From a virus, in IMG/VR virus record IMGVR_UViG_3300027759_000063, positions 1 to 64,000 of that record: a stretch of 64,000 bases of DNA; one strand, 5' to 3'. The notes below the pieces were generated by a model that searched no databases, was not told the DNA's origin, and saw only the letters and a list, made by a program, of their open reading frames with translations. Position numbers and translations under genes: made by a program. This document shows positions 23,893-32,481 of the stretch, piece after piece; the stretch's first letter is position 1, and every line of letters begins with the position of its first letter.

Positions 23893-25314
23893 ATGACCAG
23901 TCAGATCAATCCCAACAACATTGATGGTAATTATCCCATAGCCGGTGTGTCAAACAACACCCAAGGCATGCGTGACAATTTTACCAATATCAAACAGAAT
24001 TTTCAATACGCAGAAACTGAAATAGATGATTTGCAATCCAAAGCTGTGTTAAAATCTGCACTGACTGGCACCACATTGGACAATAACTTGGGCAACAATC
24101 TGGTGTACAATGCTCAAGTGCAAGGTATATCTGGCACTCTTGTGCAAATTGCCAACACATCAGGGGCAATTACCCTTGATGCCAGTGCAGGACCGTTTCA
24201 AAGCATTGTGATGGCCGGCAACATAAGCCTGGGATTCGTGGCCAATACTTGGCCCATTGCCGGAACTGCTGGCAAGGTTCGATTACAAATCACTGGCACT
24301 TCAGGACAAACTATCACACTGCCATCTGCGGTGAACAATGGGATAACAGGAGTTCAGGGCATTAGTGGCAATGTGATTACTCTGGCCTCAACTGGCACCT
24401 ATCAATTTGATTTTTCGACCACAGATGGTGGTACCACTGTCACCTTTTTTGATCTAAATCGTCCGCTGAATTATTATACCAATCCAGTGACCATTGCCAG
24501 CACCGCGGTGAGCAGCAGCAGTGGGTCTGGTGCATTGATAGTTGCTGGCGGAGTTGGCATTAGTGGCAATCTGTATGTTAGTGGTAATATTGTGGGCAGT
24601 GTTGTGGCAACCGGCAACACTTTTGTGGGCAATACCACAGTGGGCAATTTGTTGACTTCGGGATTTGTTTCGGCTACAGCCAACGTCACTGGTGGCAACA
24701 TAGCAACTGGTGGTGTTGTTTTGGCCACAGGCAACATCACAGGTGGCAATTTAAATGCTGCTGGACTCAGCTTGAGCGGCAATGTGGTCAGTGCCGTTAA
24801 TCTCACAGCAAACATCACAACCACTGCCAACATAGCAGGAGGCAACTTAAAATCATCCGGCATCATGAGTGCCACTGCCAATGTCACAGGTGGAAACATA
24901 CTCACAGGTGGATTGATTTCGGCAACTTCTACGATCACAAGTACAGCCAACATCACGGGCGGTAATATATTAACTGGTGGATTGGTTTCAGTCACAGGCA
25001 ACATCACAGGTGGCAACATCGTCACTGGCGGCAACGTAACTGGTATCAATTTGTTGTCTAGTGCAGTAATATCTGCAGTGGGTGCAGCCACCATACTTTC
25101 TGGAACTGCTGTGCCTGCAGGTGGTACCACAGGTTCAGGTTACAAATTCTCCAGTACTACTAATCTTGGCGTATTCTTTGGTTCTGGTGTGCCAACGCTG
25201 AGTGCGGCACAAGGATCATTATACCTGCGTACAGATGGCAGCTCAACCAGCACCAGAATGTACATCAACACCAATGGCGCAACAACCTGGACTGCTGTGA
25301 CCACAGCGGCTTAA
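23893..25314 (+). CDS. Tail fibre protein with GNITGGN-type repeats
   Basis: A 473-residue fibre, one of few plus-strand genes. Its N-terminus (INPNNIDGNYPIAGVSNNTQ, DNFTNIKQNFQYAETEID) matches the start of fibre proteins I know from T4-like phages of aquatic bacteria. Residues about 195-400 are imperfect repeats built on TANVTGGNI / TGNITGGN, expected to form a repetitive beta structure. The C-terminal SGYKFSSTTNLGVFFGSG and LYLRTDGSSTSTRMYIN form the tip domain. Likely a trimeric adhesin or shaft. Its stop overlaps the convergent helicase gene by 4 bases. Confidence 0.8.
   Translation: MTSQINPNNIDGNYPIAGVSNNTQGMRDNFTNIKQNFQYAETEIDDLQSKAVLKSALTGTTLDNNLGNNLVYNAQVQGISGTLVQIANTSGAITLDASAGPFQSIVMAGNISLGFVANTWPIAGTAGKVRLQITGTSGQTITLPSAVNNGITGVQGISGNVITLASTGTYQFDFSTTDGGTTVTFFDLNRPLNYYTNPVTIASTAVSSSSGSGALIVAGGVGISGNLYVSGNIVGSVVATGNTFVGNTTVGNLLTSGFVSATANVTGGNIATGGVVLATGNITGGNLNAAGLSLSGNVVSAVNLTANITTTANIAGGNLKSSGIMSATANVTGGNILTGGLISATSTITSTANITGGNILTGGLVSVTGNITGGNIVTGGNVTGINLLSSAVISAVGAATILSGTAVPAGGTTGSGYKFSSTTNLGVFFGSGVPTLSAAQGSLYLRTDGSSTSTRMYINTNGATTWTAVTTAA
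24600..25060 (+). repeat. Imperfect coding repeats of the tail fibre shaft
   Basis: Degenerate copies of a unit like ACAGCCAACATCACTGGTGG recur throughout this part of the fibre gene and encode the TANITGGN shaft repeats. Spacing varies, so this is a coding repeat and not an array. Such runs are likely sites of recombination between fibre genes (inference). Confidence 0.8.
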
Positions 25315-26729
25315 CCAGTTTTGATCTTGCCCAGCAGTTGTTTTAGTTTTGCACTTTGAACATCTGCTGTGACTTTGCCTGGTTCCGCACTGTCCCATGG
25401 AGGTGTGTTTGCGTTATCACTAGCCGGGCTAACTTGACTGCGGGCCTTGATTGAGTCCATGATGGATACAGATGGTTTCTTCGAATAAGCATCTCCATCT
25501 TCTCCGCCTTCATCAGTAATGCGCATGGTTTCAATATTGTACTCCAAATCAATTTTTTGACCAACGCCGGTCGAGCTTCGAGACTTCATACACTGTATCT
25601 GATACTTGCCACGCTCTTTCATGGCGCGACTAGTAAAGATACCAAACACGTTATCTGCTGTGTTGATTTTAGATATACCACCTGAAATATGACTGTGATC
25701 AAATTCAATTTCTTCCACAGCTGATCGATTCAACTGCGAAGCTGTTACCATCAAGAATCCCAGTTCTTTGGCCAAGTTACGCAGTTCTTCACTCACATAC
25801 TTGTCTTTCACAAACAGGTCATTGGGTGAAACTTTGGCACTCACTGGCATCAACAGGTCCAAGTAGTCAATCATCACAAAGTCCACACGCTTGCCTGTTT
25901 GTATTTGGTACTCTTTCAAGTACGCACGTATGTCATTGATGTTGCTCTGTGCCGGCAAACCTTTCACTTGATAGTTGCCCGACTTCTTGGCCACCAGTTT
26001 GACCTTTAGTTCTGTTGTGTCAATGTCCTTGCGAATATCCTTGGTGCTCATGTTGGTTAGCATAGCATCTGTTCGCAAACTTGTGAGTTCTTCACTCAGT
26101 TCCAGTGTGATGTACACACCACTGAGTCCTTGTTGCAACCAGTTCAGCGCAATGTTCATCATCACAAGTGATTTACCCGAGCCTGATCCACCGGCAAAGA
26201 TGTTGAGTTCTCCGCGGCTGAATCCACCATACAACAATCTGTCCAGCTGTGGCCACCCTGTTGACACTTGCCCGCCACTGTTGAAATATTTTTCAATACG
26301 TGCCTTGGGATCACTGAAGTAGTCTGTGCCCATGTCCTTAGTCAAACTGATCTGTACAGCATCTTTGATCAGTTTCTCCACCGGTTCAAAGTCGCCTTTT
26401 TCCAGCATGTCTGCTGCTTTTAAAATAGCACGTTCCAGTTCTTGACGTTTGGTAAACTGTTCAAACTCACCCATGAACCAATCAAAATGACCTTGGTTCA
26501 AGTCAGGTACTGCTTGCAGTTTGATGCCTGTGGTGGCTGCAATCTGTGTACGGTCTGGCAATGTCTTGTGTTTGTCACTGTGTTCTTTTATGAACTCAGC
26601 CGCAGGTCTCAAACTCTTGTCAAAGTTCTGGGGATTGTAGATATTTTGAACACGCACATAACTCTGTGCATCTTCCAACATCATTTCTAGAAATAATCGT
26701 TGAACGTCAAGTCCGTATTCTTTTAACAA
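25311..26729 (-). CDS. 41: Replicative DNA helicase (T4 gp41, DnaB-like)
   Basis: Hexameric 5'-3' helicase that unwinds the replication fork with the gp61 primase. Of 472 residues, the N-terminal about 130 form the helical domain. The RecA-like core has Walker A AGGSGSGKS (179-187), Walker B-like FVMIDYLDLLM, and TASQLNRS with the arginine/polar sensor region FDHSHISGG. STGWPQLDRLLYGG precedes the Walker A as in DnaB. The gene overlaps the primase gene by 23 bases, so the primosome pair is translationally linked. Intact. Confidence 0.95.
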   Translation of the reverse strand: MLKEYGLDVQRLFLEMMLEDAQSYVRVQNIYNPQNFDKSLRPAAEFIKEHSDKHKTLPDRTQIAATTGIKLQAVPDLNQGHFDWFMGEFEQFTKRQELERAILKAADMLEKGDFEPVEKLIKDAVQISLTKDMGTDYFSDPKARIEKYFNSGGQVSTGWPQLDRLLYGGFSRGELNIFAGGSGSGKSLVMMNIALNWLQQGLSGVYITLELSEELTSLRTDAMLTNMSTKDIRKDIDTTELKVKLVAKKSGNYQVKGLPAQSNINDIRAYLKEYQIQTGKRVDFVMIDYLDLLMPVSAKVSPNDLFVKDKYVSEELRNLAKELGFLMVTASQLNRSAVEEIEFDHSHISGGISKINTADNVFGIFTSRAMKERGKYQIQCMKSRSSTGVGQKIDLEYNIETMRITDEGGEDGDAYSKKPSVSIMDSIKARSQVSPASDNANTPPWDSAEPGKVTADVQSAKLKQLLGKIKTG

Positions 26730-27693
26730 GTGCTTTCTTCCTTAGTTCTATCTTGATCTTGCTGGTTTCTCTTGATTGCATTATAGTTAGTAAGGCTCCT
26801 AATCGTCCCAACTTTATCACAGCATCGTTGACATCCTTGCAGCCCTCTGGCCAGTCAGGTATGCTCACTGCCCAGCCCAGTTCTAATGCACGGTCAACTA
26901 GTTCAACACCAGCCCGGTCTTGGTCTGGCACCACAGTTATTGATTTATCTAGACTGCGTATCAGTCTAACTTGTGCATCGCTGACAGTGTTGTGCATCAC
27001 TGCCACACCACCTATGCTGAGTGCATCAAATATGCCTTCTGTTACAATCACATGCTGCCAATCTGCCGGCTGTAAGTCTACGCCAAACACATAACCTGGT
27101 TGACTATCACTGATGAACTTGGGCTGTCGGTCATCTAAAAATCTACAGGTGTATCCCACAATCTTGTTGTCGTAAGTGAATGGGATGACCACGTGCGATC
27201 TTGTCCAGTGGACCCCGTCATTTTGTATCTGCACCATAACTGGAAAGTCTTCTGGCACATGTCTGCCACGCACATAGTTCCAATAGAATTCATGCTCGGG
27301 AGTCAGCAACTCAGCAAACGGTGGCAAGTCTCGTTCTTCAAATGTAACACCACTCAGTGTGTTCCACAGTTGTTGCCGATCTTGTATTATGCCATGTATG
27401 CTTCGATGTCGCAGACTTTCAAGATTCAACATCTCTATTTCTACTTCAGGAACATTCATCCAGCCCAGAAGTTTACGTGCTTTGTAACTTACACTACGAC
27501 CCAATATAAAACTGGCTGTGTAACTGCAATTGAAGCAGTGATAACTCCAGCCTGCTTCGGTGGCTTTGAGTCCACCGCGCCCTCGACGATCCTGTGTGCC
27601 GCCCGTGTGCTGGCAGCACACCGCATTGAAACTCAACCAACCCGAGGGTGTTTGTTTCTTTTTTGCAGGTAGATAAGCAAGGATGTCAAGCAT
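26707..27693 (-). CDS. 61: DNA primase (T4 gp61-like)
   Basis: Makes RNA primers for lagging-strand synthesis as partner of gp41. Of 328 residues, the N-terminal zinc-binding part has FNAVCCQHTGG and YHCFNC (C26/C27, H29, C53, C56). The TOPRIM part has VIVTEGIFDALS (E219) and VVPDQDRAG (D257, D259), the metal-binding acidic residues. The ATG at 27693 follows a promoter whose -10 box lies only 6 bases upstream, predicting a leaderless mRNA; no ribosome binding site is visible. Confidence 0.93.
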   Translation of the reverse strand: MLDILAYLPAKKKQTPSGWLSFNAVCCQHTGGTQDRRGRGGLKATEAGWSYHCFNCSYTASFILGRSVSYKARKLLGWMNVPEVEIEMLNLESLRHRSIHGIIQDRQQLWNTLSGVTFEERDLPPFAELLTPEHEFYWNYVRGRHVPEDFPVMVQIQNDGVHWTRSHVVIPFTYDNKIVGYTCRFLDDRQPKFISDSQPGYVFGVDLQPADWQHVIVTEGIFDALSIGGVAVMHNTVSDAQVRLIRSLDKSITVVPDQDRAGVELVDRALELGWAVSIPDWPEGCKDVNDAVIKLGRLGALLTIMQSRETSKIKIELRKKALVKRIRT

Positions 27694-27699
27694 CTGTAC

Positions 27700-27728
27700 A
27701 GTGTAGCAGATTTGTCACACAAATGCAA
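27700..27728 (-). promoter_or_regulatory. Early promoter of primase, leaderless geometry
   Basis: TTGCAT (27723-27728), 17 bases, TACACT (27700-27705) on the minus strand. Six bases (GTACAG) separate the -10 from the primase ATG, so transcription should begin at the start codon. Confidence 0.65.
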
Positions 27729-27731
27729 TGC

Positions 27732-28811
27732 TTAACGATAAAAGATATTGGTAACGTAGCCAGTTGTGATCAGCACAGTCACAGCCTGTGCTTCGGTGCC
27801 ACCGTAATTTAACGGCAAGTATCCCGAACCACCATTGGTCACTGTAATTTGACCAATGCCACTTGGGCCGACAAATGGTTCACCAATGGCAGTTGCACCA
27901 GCACCATTGCCTAGAATTTGAACACAGGGCGCAGCCATGTATCCCGAACCGGCGTTGTTTACAGCAATGCCAGTCACAACTCCATCAACTACAGTGGCAG
28001 TTGCACTTGCCCCATAACCTTGGCTGTTGTTCAATCCCAGACGCAACAAGGGATGGAAGCCCACAACATTGATGTAAAAAGTGCCGGACTCGTCAAAATA
28101 CTCACGGCTCTCAGTAACATCCACCCAAACGGCTTCATAGTCTTGCGCTGCCTGTACTTTGAGTGTGCCAGTGTAATGCACCAGATCATACTTGATTGTG
28201 GTCAAGCTGGCACCTGTGGTATCAATATGGCTTGAATAGTATTCAGTTAGATAATGAGTACTCAATGGCTGTGGGTTCAGAGCCCAGTCTGGCCATGAAC
28301 TTGGTCCTGCCTGTGGCCAGGAGTTTTTGCCATTTATTGTGGGAATTGTGACAGGTTGGCTGGCTATAAATTCAGGCAAGACTGAGTCCACAATGTCACA
28401 GTCAGCTCTGGCACCGGCATTGTCGTCTGTGAATGCTGCTTGTACATAATTGCCTTGTGTGCGCTCGATGCTGTAACTGCCTGGTTGTGCTAGAATATTG
28501 ATAGTGTCAGCAGTGTCCAAAACAACTTTGACCCGGCCCAAACTGGCACTGAGTACAGTCATGTCTTTTTCAAGTAATAATTCATCACCAGTTTGGTTTA
28601 GCAATCTAAAGCGGAATGTGCTGCCTGTGATATTCACAGGTTTTTGGTCTTGGTTGATGAATTCAAAGAGCAGAACGTTGTCTACACCTTTGTTAACAGT
28701 TAAAGTTTTTGCGTACACAGGGTCGTACCTCGCAGTAAAGTATCCACCACTGGTGTCAATCAATAATACCCTAATGATTTGTTGATATAAGTAAATGGTG
28801 GTTGAATACAT
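27732..28811 (-). CDS. Structural protein with glycine-rich GSGY repeats
   Basis: A 359-residue protein starting MYSTTIYLYQQIIRVLLIDT. The first two thirds look like beta-sandwich domains (KPVNITGSTFRFRLLNQTGD, QDYEAVWVDVTESREYF). The last third has repeats of the type VTGIAVNNAGSGYMAAPCV and ITVTNGGSGYLPL, a short beta module found in many phage fibre or baseplate proteins. A late promoter core is 15 bases upstream (28826..28833) and the ribosome binding site is GAGGAT. Probably a tail or fibre-associated protein (inference). Confidence 0.7.
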   Translation of the reverse strand: MYSTTIYLYQQIIRVLLIDTSGGYFTARYDPVYAKTLTVNKGVDNVLLFEFINQDQKPVNITGSTFRFRLLNQTGDELLLEKDMTVLSASLGRVKVVLDTADTINILAQPGSYSIERTQGNYVQAAFTDDNAGARADCDIVDSVLPEFIASQPVTIPTINGKNSWPQAGPSSWPDWALNPQPLSTHYLTEYYSSHIDTTGASLTTIKYDLVHYTGTLKVQAAQDYEAVWVDVTESREYFDESGTFYINVVGFHPLLRLGLNNSQGYGASATATVVDGVVTGIAVNNAGSGYMAAPCVQILGNGAGATAIGEPFVGPSGIGQITVTNGGSGYLPLNYGGTEAQAVTVLITTGYVTNIFYR

Positions 28812-28825
28812 AGGATCCTCAAAAC

Positions 28826-28833
28826 GTATTTAT
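28826..28833 (-). promoter_or_regulatory. Late promoter core for the GSGY-repeat structural gene
   Basis: ATAAATAC on the minus strand, 15 bases before the ATG at 28811, overlapping the first codon of the divergent gene at 28832. A GAGGAT ribosome binding site fits between. Confidence 0.6.
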
Positions 28834-29209
28834 GGGCAATAACATCTTTGAAAAACTGGCGGAAAAATACCCGTTTATAACTCTTTGCATCTACGCCAGC
28901 AATGAGTATATTGGCATAGTCCAGAACAGGGATGATGCTGTCACAACCATCTACGACTTTGGTGCTGTGCTTGTACAAGATGACAAGCTGGAATTCTTAG
29001 AATTGGCCAACACTTGGTGGTGGGAAAGCAATAGAAGTATTCCTATCAACATATTCTTACGCAGAGACTGGGACAAGTTCAAGTTCACTCTACGCACATT
29101 CAGCAACAAAGATCTTGAAATACTGCACGGGCCAGTTTGCAGTCTAATAGATATCAGCCGCAAAAAAAGCAAAAGAAAATCAATTACCCTGGTCCGTCGT
29201 ATTGAGTAA
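28832..29209 (+). CDS. Conserved hypothetical protein, 125 aa
   Basis: A plus-strand gene for a soluble alpha/beta protein (MGNNIFEKLAEKYPFITLCI, DKLEFLELANTWWWESNRSI, NIFLRRDWDKFKF) with a strongly basic C-terminus (DISRKKSKRKSITLVRRIE) that could contact nucleic acid. It lies among replication genes and overlaps the convergent gene at 29180 by 30 bases. I recognise no domain. No clear ribosome binding site precedes the ATG. Confidence 0.65.
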   Translation: MGNNIFEKLAEKYPFITLCIYASNEYIGIVQNRDDAVTTIYDFGAVLVQDDKLEFLELANTWWWESNRSIPINIFLRRDWDKFKFTLRTFSNKDLEILHGPVCSLIDISRKKSKRKSITLVRRIE

Positions 29210-29758
29210 GTTCATGTGCAGGGCCACCAAGGCTGCATAGCTCACAGCGTGTGACTTCTTGAACGTGTACCCACGCGATTCATCACCGTCCCATACTTCT
29301 GCAAATACTTGATCCCAGGGCTTTCGCTGTAGATGTGCCTTGCCCGGTCTAATGATTGATATAAAAGCAGCCATCCTGGGTATGGAGTCAGGTTGCATAG
29401 CCACCATCAAATCCACGTAGTTGCCCACGTGTACCAACTGAGAGGCCCAGGGTCTGTCTGTCCACAGTCGACTCCATGGAGGTACGGCTGACAACATGGC
29501 ATCGTAATGTGCAGGATCCCGGATCAACTGATACACACTCATGTTCAACAAGTCAATTTTGAAGTAGCCACGCTGTTCTGCTGACTCATAGTCTATGGCA
29601 GCACATCCATGCTCTGGATCCTGCGGAATGTCTGTGACGTAGATGCCAGAATTATGACGACGTGGTCGACCATCAACAACCTGTCTAGCAGGTGTGTGCC
29701 GGATCACTTCCAATATCTTGCTACGATCCGGAACGTCAATATCAATGTCTGCACTCAT
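29180..29758 (-). CDS. Miniature DnaE/PolC-like protein
   Basis: A 192-residue protein whose motifs follow the order of the bacterial replicative polymerase III alpha core. ADIDIDVPDRSKILEVI matches the palm motif PDIDIDF...R..V. HNSGIYVTDIP matches the HxxGVVI segment, RGYFKIDLLNMSVYQLI matches GLxKxDxLGLxxL, SIIRPGKAHL matches the YRPGP loop, and YTFKKSHAVSYAALVALHM matches FxKSHAxxYA. All long linkers are missing. The start is chosen at 29758 (ATGA overlap). T4 phages replicate with a family B polymerase, so this is not the main polymerase. Catalytic activity is unproven; it may be a remnant or regulator. Confidence 0.6.
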   Translation of the reverse strand: MSADIDIDVPDRSKILEVIRHTPARQVVDGRPRRHNSGIYVTDIPQDPEHGCAAIDYESAEQRGYFKIDLLNMSVYQLIRDPAHYDAMLSAVPPWSRLWTDRPWASQLVHVGNYVDLMVAMQPDSIPRMAAFISIIRPGKAHLQRKPWDQVFAEVWDGDESRGYTFKKSHAVSYAALVALHMNLLNTTDQGN

Positions 29759-30114
29759 GTTCTGCACAGCGCCACAACCATTTTCAATTGCTGTTCGGCC
29801 TCACGAACAGCACCCATGGCATCAGCCACAGCAGGATACTGTTCAGCCATGCGTCGGGCTTCCCTTTCTTGTTCCATTTTGTCCAGTGCCCAGTCAATTG
29901 CTGTTTCAGCTGCGCCAGTGAGCCCCACAGTGGCCTGTGCCATAATAAATATTTGCCAGTTCTGACCGTTGTAGAATTCAATTTGCTGAGTGCTGGTGTT
30001 GAATCGTAGGTCACCCACACCCATCATGCCAGCACCGGTGTTGATGTAGTTGCTGGCACTGTTGCCACCACCTACTATGACGTGTTTGCCCATGGACATT
30101 ATTGAGTTGATCAT
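29755..30114 (-). CDS. Small virion-like protein, 119 aa
   Basis: Starts MINSIMSMGKHVIVGGGNSA, then NTGAGMMGVGDLRFNTSTQQIEFYNGQ, a segment typical of the fibre-attachment or fibre-tip regions of phage adhesins (LRFNTSTQQIEFYNG). A helical C-terminus follows (AIDWALDKMEQEREARRMAE). It is coupled to the DnaE-like gene by ATGA. The start at 30114 follows the SGNH gene stop by one base and is better than the ATG at 30141. Probable small structural or fibre-related protein. Confidence 0.6.
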   Translation of the reverse strand: MINSIMSMGKHVIVGGGNSASNYINTGAGMMGVGDLRFNTSTQQIEFYNGQNWQIFIMAQATVGLTGAAETAIDWALDKMEQEREARRMAEQYPAVADAMGAVREAEQQLKMVVALCRT

Positions 30115-30115
30115 A

Positions 30116-31069
30116 TTAGTCTTTATTATAGATGGTTTCAATATATTTTACTAGCGTATTGGCAATAAACTTATTAGATTCTACACCTGGATGTAAATTA
30201 TCAGTTGCACAATCCATATTATAATTTTTCATCCAACTGGCTGGAACAAACTCAGGCATGTCATAAAAGTATGTTTGATCTATTTTAGAATACACCAACT
30301 CATTTTTATAATTTATTAACCAAAAAACTAGTTTCAACTGCCTTGCTCTAGCAATCGCAACCATGGCTCTTATCTTGGCCAGTAGTTCATAAAATAAAAA
30401 ATCTTTGTGATAAACTTCTACCATTTTTTGATTTAGATTCGCATTGGCAGCATGTGCAAACAGTATTTTTTCTAACTGTTGATTCTGTTTACAATAATGT
30501 AATCTATCCAGTGTGGTAAGTTGCACCACAACAATCTGTCCTGGAAAAAAATCCAGTTGTGTAAAGCGATCAAATATTAAACTATTACTGCCGCCACCTG
30601 TTCCTAAATTTAATAACTCTTTGTTGAAATATTTTGCCACTTGGGTAGAATATCTTGTTTCAACATCCGGCAACCCAACTCCGGCTGTGAAGCTACAACC
30701 TAAAAAAACAGCATGATTCTTTTTGACAATCGAATGATGATTCCATTTGTATACATCAAATTTAATTTTGTCAAGGTTTACAACATTGTTATATTTTAAG
30801 TTGTAGTCTTTTAACCAGTTAAGAAAATCATAATAACTGTCTACGTTGGCAAATTCTTCAATGGTAGATTCTGCCCAGTACACAGATTTTGCCTGACTTA
30901 GAATACATTCAAGTTCTTGTAAATCTGGAACATCACCTACTGACGTGTGTGCTACTGGCTGATTATGATATTGATTAGTAATTAACACACTTGGCGGGGC
31001 ACCAAGCTGTTTGTAATACTCCGAAGTCTTAACATTGGTACTTCCTACAATAATAATTGATTTTACCAT
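30116..31069 (-). CDS. SGNH/GDSL-type hydrolase
   Basis: A 317-residue protein with an SGNH esterase core: block I FLGCSFTAGVGLPD (nucleophile S126), block II/III-like LLNLGTGGGSNSLIFDR, a QLTTLDRL strand and the C-terminal DNLHPG with the catalytic Asp-His pair. The N-terminal about 115 residues form a separate Rossmann-like part (VKSIIIVGSTNVKTSEYY). Such enzymes remove O-acetyl or other acyl groups from glycans. A link to the glycan genes of this phage is inference. A second, shorter SGNH protein is at 56008..56763. The codon use is AT-richer than its neighbours. Confidence 0.75.
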   Translation of the reverse strand: MVKSIIIVGSTNVKTSEYYKQLGAPPSVLITNQYHNQPVAHTSVGDVPDLQELECILSQAKSVYWAESTIEEFANVDSYYDFLNWLKDYNLKYNNVVNLDKIKFDVYKWNHHSIVKKNHAVFLGCSFTAGVGLPDVETRYSTQVAKYFNKELLNLGTGGGSNSLIFDRFTQLDFFPGQIVVVQLTTLDRLHYCKQNQQLEKILFAHAANANLNQKMVEVYHKDFLFYELLAKIRAMVAIARARQLKLVFWLINYKNELVYSKIDQTYFYDMPEFVPASWMKNYNMDCATDNLHPGVESNKFIANTLVKYIETIYNKD

Positions 31070-31752
31070 CCTGCTTGCTTCAATATTAGTTTTGCGTATT
31101 CAGCGTCAGCGGCATAGTCTGCAAACCGTTTCTGCCATATGTCTGAGTCTATATAGGGCCATATCATGGACACTTGGTCAGCTGTGAGTTCACCCAGGAA
31201 CTTCTGTCCTGACTCTGAGTTGTATATCACCCAAGGACTAATGCGTCCGGTTGTGACAGCATGACACATGGCATGTGTGCTGCCATAACGCAAACAATCA
31301 TGTGGCGATGCTGAGTGTCGCTCACTCCAGTCTATGCCAAACTCCACTGCACGGGCCAGTGCATCTGCCACTGCTTCTACCTTCAAATAGTCCAACAAAT
31401 ACTCAGTGTAGATTTTGTCACTACCCCAGTTGTCGATCTTTTTGTTGTGTTTTAACAACCACTCTGTGAACTGTCTAGGATTGATTGCTCGTGTGTTGTG
31501 GCAGTATCTACCAAATTTTACAAAGGCTCGATAGTAAGGTGAGTCTGCAAAGTCATCAAATGTTTTGAGTCTGGCCGAACCTTGTGCAATCTCATAAAAT
31601 CTCAAGTAGGATTGAAAGCCCAGTTCAACACCACGCTCTGACCGTTCTGATCTGCGGCGCTTGGGCTCACACATGTGAACCACAAGACTTTCTGCACGAC
31701 GAAATGTTTTCTTGCAGTAGCCGCAAGTGAGTTCACTTAGTGTCTCGGCCAT
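31063..31752 (-). CDS. Zinc-finger protein of unknown function (229 aa)
   Basis: The N-terminus carries a C2H2/C2HC-like finger, ELTCGYCKKTFRRAESLVVH followed by MCEP, an architecture rare in bacteria but seen in phages. The remaining about 190 residues are helical and rich in Tyr and Trp (GVELGFQSYLRFYEIAQGS, FVKFGRYCHNTRAINPRQF). DNA or protein binding is likely, from the finger. The ATG at 31752 was preferred over 31773 because the conserved segment begins with MAETLSELTCGYC. It overlaps the upstream gene by 20 bases. I believe it is a conserved T4-type gene without known role. Confidence 0.7.
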   Translation of the reverse strand: MAETLSELTCGYCKKTFRRAESLVVHMCEPKRRRSERSERGVELGFQSYLRFYEIAQGSARLKTFDDFADSPYYRAFVKFGRYCHNTRAINPRQFTEWLLKHNKKIDNWGSDKIYTEYLLDYLKVEAVADALARAVEFGIDWSERHSASPHDCLRYGSTHAMCHAVTTGRISPWVIYNSESGQKFLGELTADQVSMIWPYIDSDIWQKRFADYAADAEYAKLILKQAGW

Positions 31753-32185
31753 GGTCTCTGAGGTATTGATCAAGTTCTTTCTTTGTGGTCATTGAGGCCA
31801 GCAAGGCTATCTCATCTTCTTTGTGTGTGGGAAATAACTCTGCCAGTTGTTTTTTGATAGCACTTGTACCCGCACCTGTTTCTTTTTTCTTGGGAGAGAT
31901 CCAGTTGTGTCTGGAGGTGCCCATGTTTGGACTCACAGTGGTAGCACACAACCATTGCAGTTCAGGATGCCGACTGATGTTGAAGAAGTGTTTGTTGAGT
32001 CGCTCGTTGGTGGCAATCAAATAAAACTCTTGCAAGTCTCTTGAGCCTTCCACACATGACGCCCAACGAATCATAAGATAGTTTGAAAACTTCTTGCGTT
32101 CCTCGTCTGTGAGGTCACGATAAAAACTTCTGTTCTTGCGATCCAGTTGTCGCATCTCATTAGCAATGTTTAGTTTGTCGCTCAC
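31733..32185 (-). CDS. Conserved T4-type protein, unknown function (150 aa)
   Basis: A helical, charged protein starting (GTG) with VSDKLNIANEMRQLDRKNRS, with LMIRWASCVEGSRDLQEFYL, a central LQWLCATTVSPNMGTSRHNW segment and a basic PKKK followed by a helical C-terminus. The GTG at 32185 overlaps the upstream stop as GTGA and follows AAGGT, so an upstream GTG (32281) is unlikely. It looks like a conserved phage protein; I considered but could not support a clamp-loader assignment. The neighbourhood of uvsW suggests DNA metabolism or late transcription. Confidence 0.7.
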   Translation of the reverse strand: MSDKLNIANEMRQLDRKNRSFYRDLTDEERKKFSNYLMIRWASCVEGSRDLQEFYLIATNERLNKHFFNISRHPELQWLCATTVSPNMGTSRHNWISPKKKETGAGTSAIKKQLAELFPTHKEDEIALLASMTTKKELDQYLRDHGRDTK

Positions 32186-32481
32186 TTGTTTACCTTGATC
32201 AGTCGATATATCATTATAACACGGTCCACAGCATCTTGTAAAGTGGGATTGGTCCGGGCCAGGCGGCGTATTTCGCCCCACATTTTGTCTTCCTGCAGAC
32301 GATCAAACAAACTATCTCCAGTTGATGTTTGTTTAGTGTAATCAATTTGATGTCCGGTCACAGGATCGTAACTGTAGCCCATGAGTTGTCGGGTACTGGG
32401 ATCGGCACCTGCTTCACGTGCATATACCTCATTGCCCACACGTTCGTAGATAAGGGTAGCGCCGGGTTTAAGTGTTCCCAT
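32182..32481 (-). CDS. Conserved small T4-type protein (99 aa)
   Basis: Begins MGTLKPGATLIYERVGNEVY, with AREAGADPSTRQLMGYSYDP and a helical C-terminal part (MWGEIRRLARTNPTLQDAVD). This pattern matches a hypothetical family I associate with T4-like phages of aquatic bacteria. The start at 32481 gives a 14-base overlap with the 48-residue gene upstream; in-frame ATGs at 32493 and 32502 are possible. It overlaps the following gene by GTGA. Function unknown. Confidence 0.7.
   Translation of the reverse strand: MGTLKPGATLIYERVGNEVYAREAGADPSTRQLMGYSYDPVTGHQIDYTKQTSTGDSLFDRLQEDKMWGEIRRLARTNPTLQDAVDRVIMIYRLIKVNK

Noticed and set aside
24600-25060. CRISPR-like repeat array
   Set aside because: Repeats are degenerate, variably spaced and in frame with the fibre gene; they are explained by coding repeats.
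24474-25130. Long minus-strand frame (218 codons) opposite the tail fibre
   Set aside because: It is a proline/valine-rich shadow produced by the repetitive fibre sequence; no ribosome binding site, and composition mirrors the plus-strand repeats.
31733-32185. Clamp loader small subunit gp62
   Set aside because: Length is similar, but the motifs I remember for gp62 of such phages are absent and no gp44/gp45 neighbours exist here.
32186-32281. Longer start (GTG 32281) for the 150-aa protein
   Set aside because: It would overlap the upstream gene by about 100 bases; the GTG at 32185 has GTGA coupling and AAGGT.
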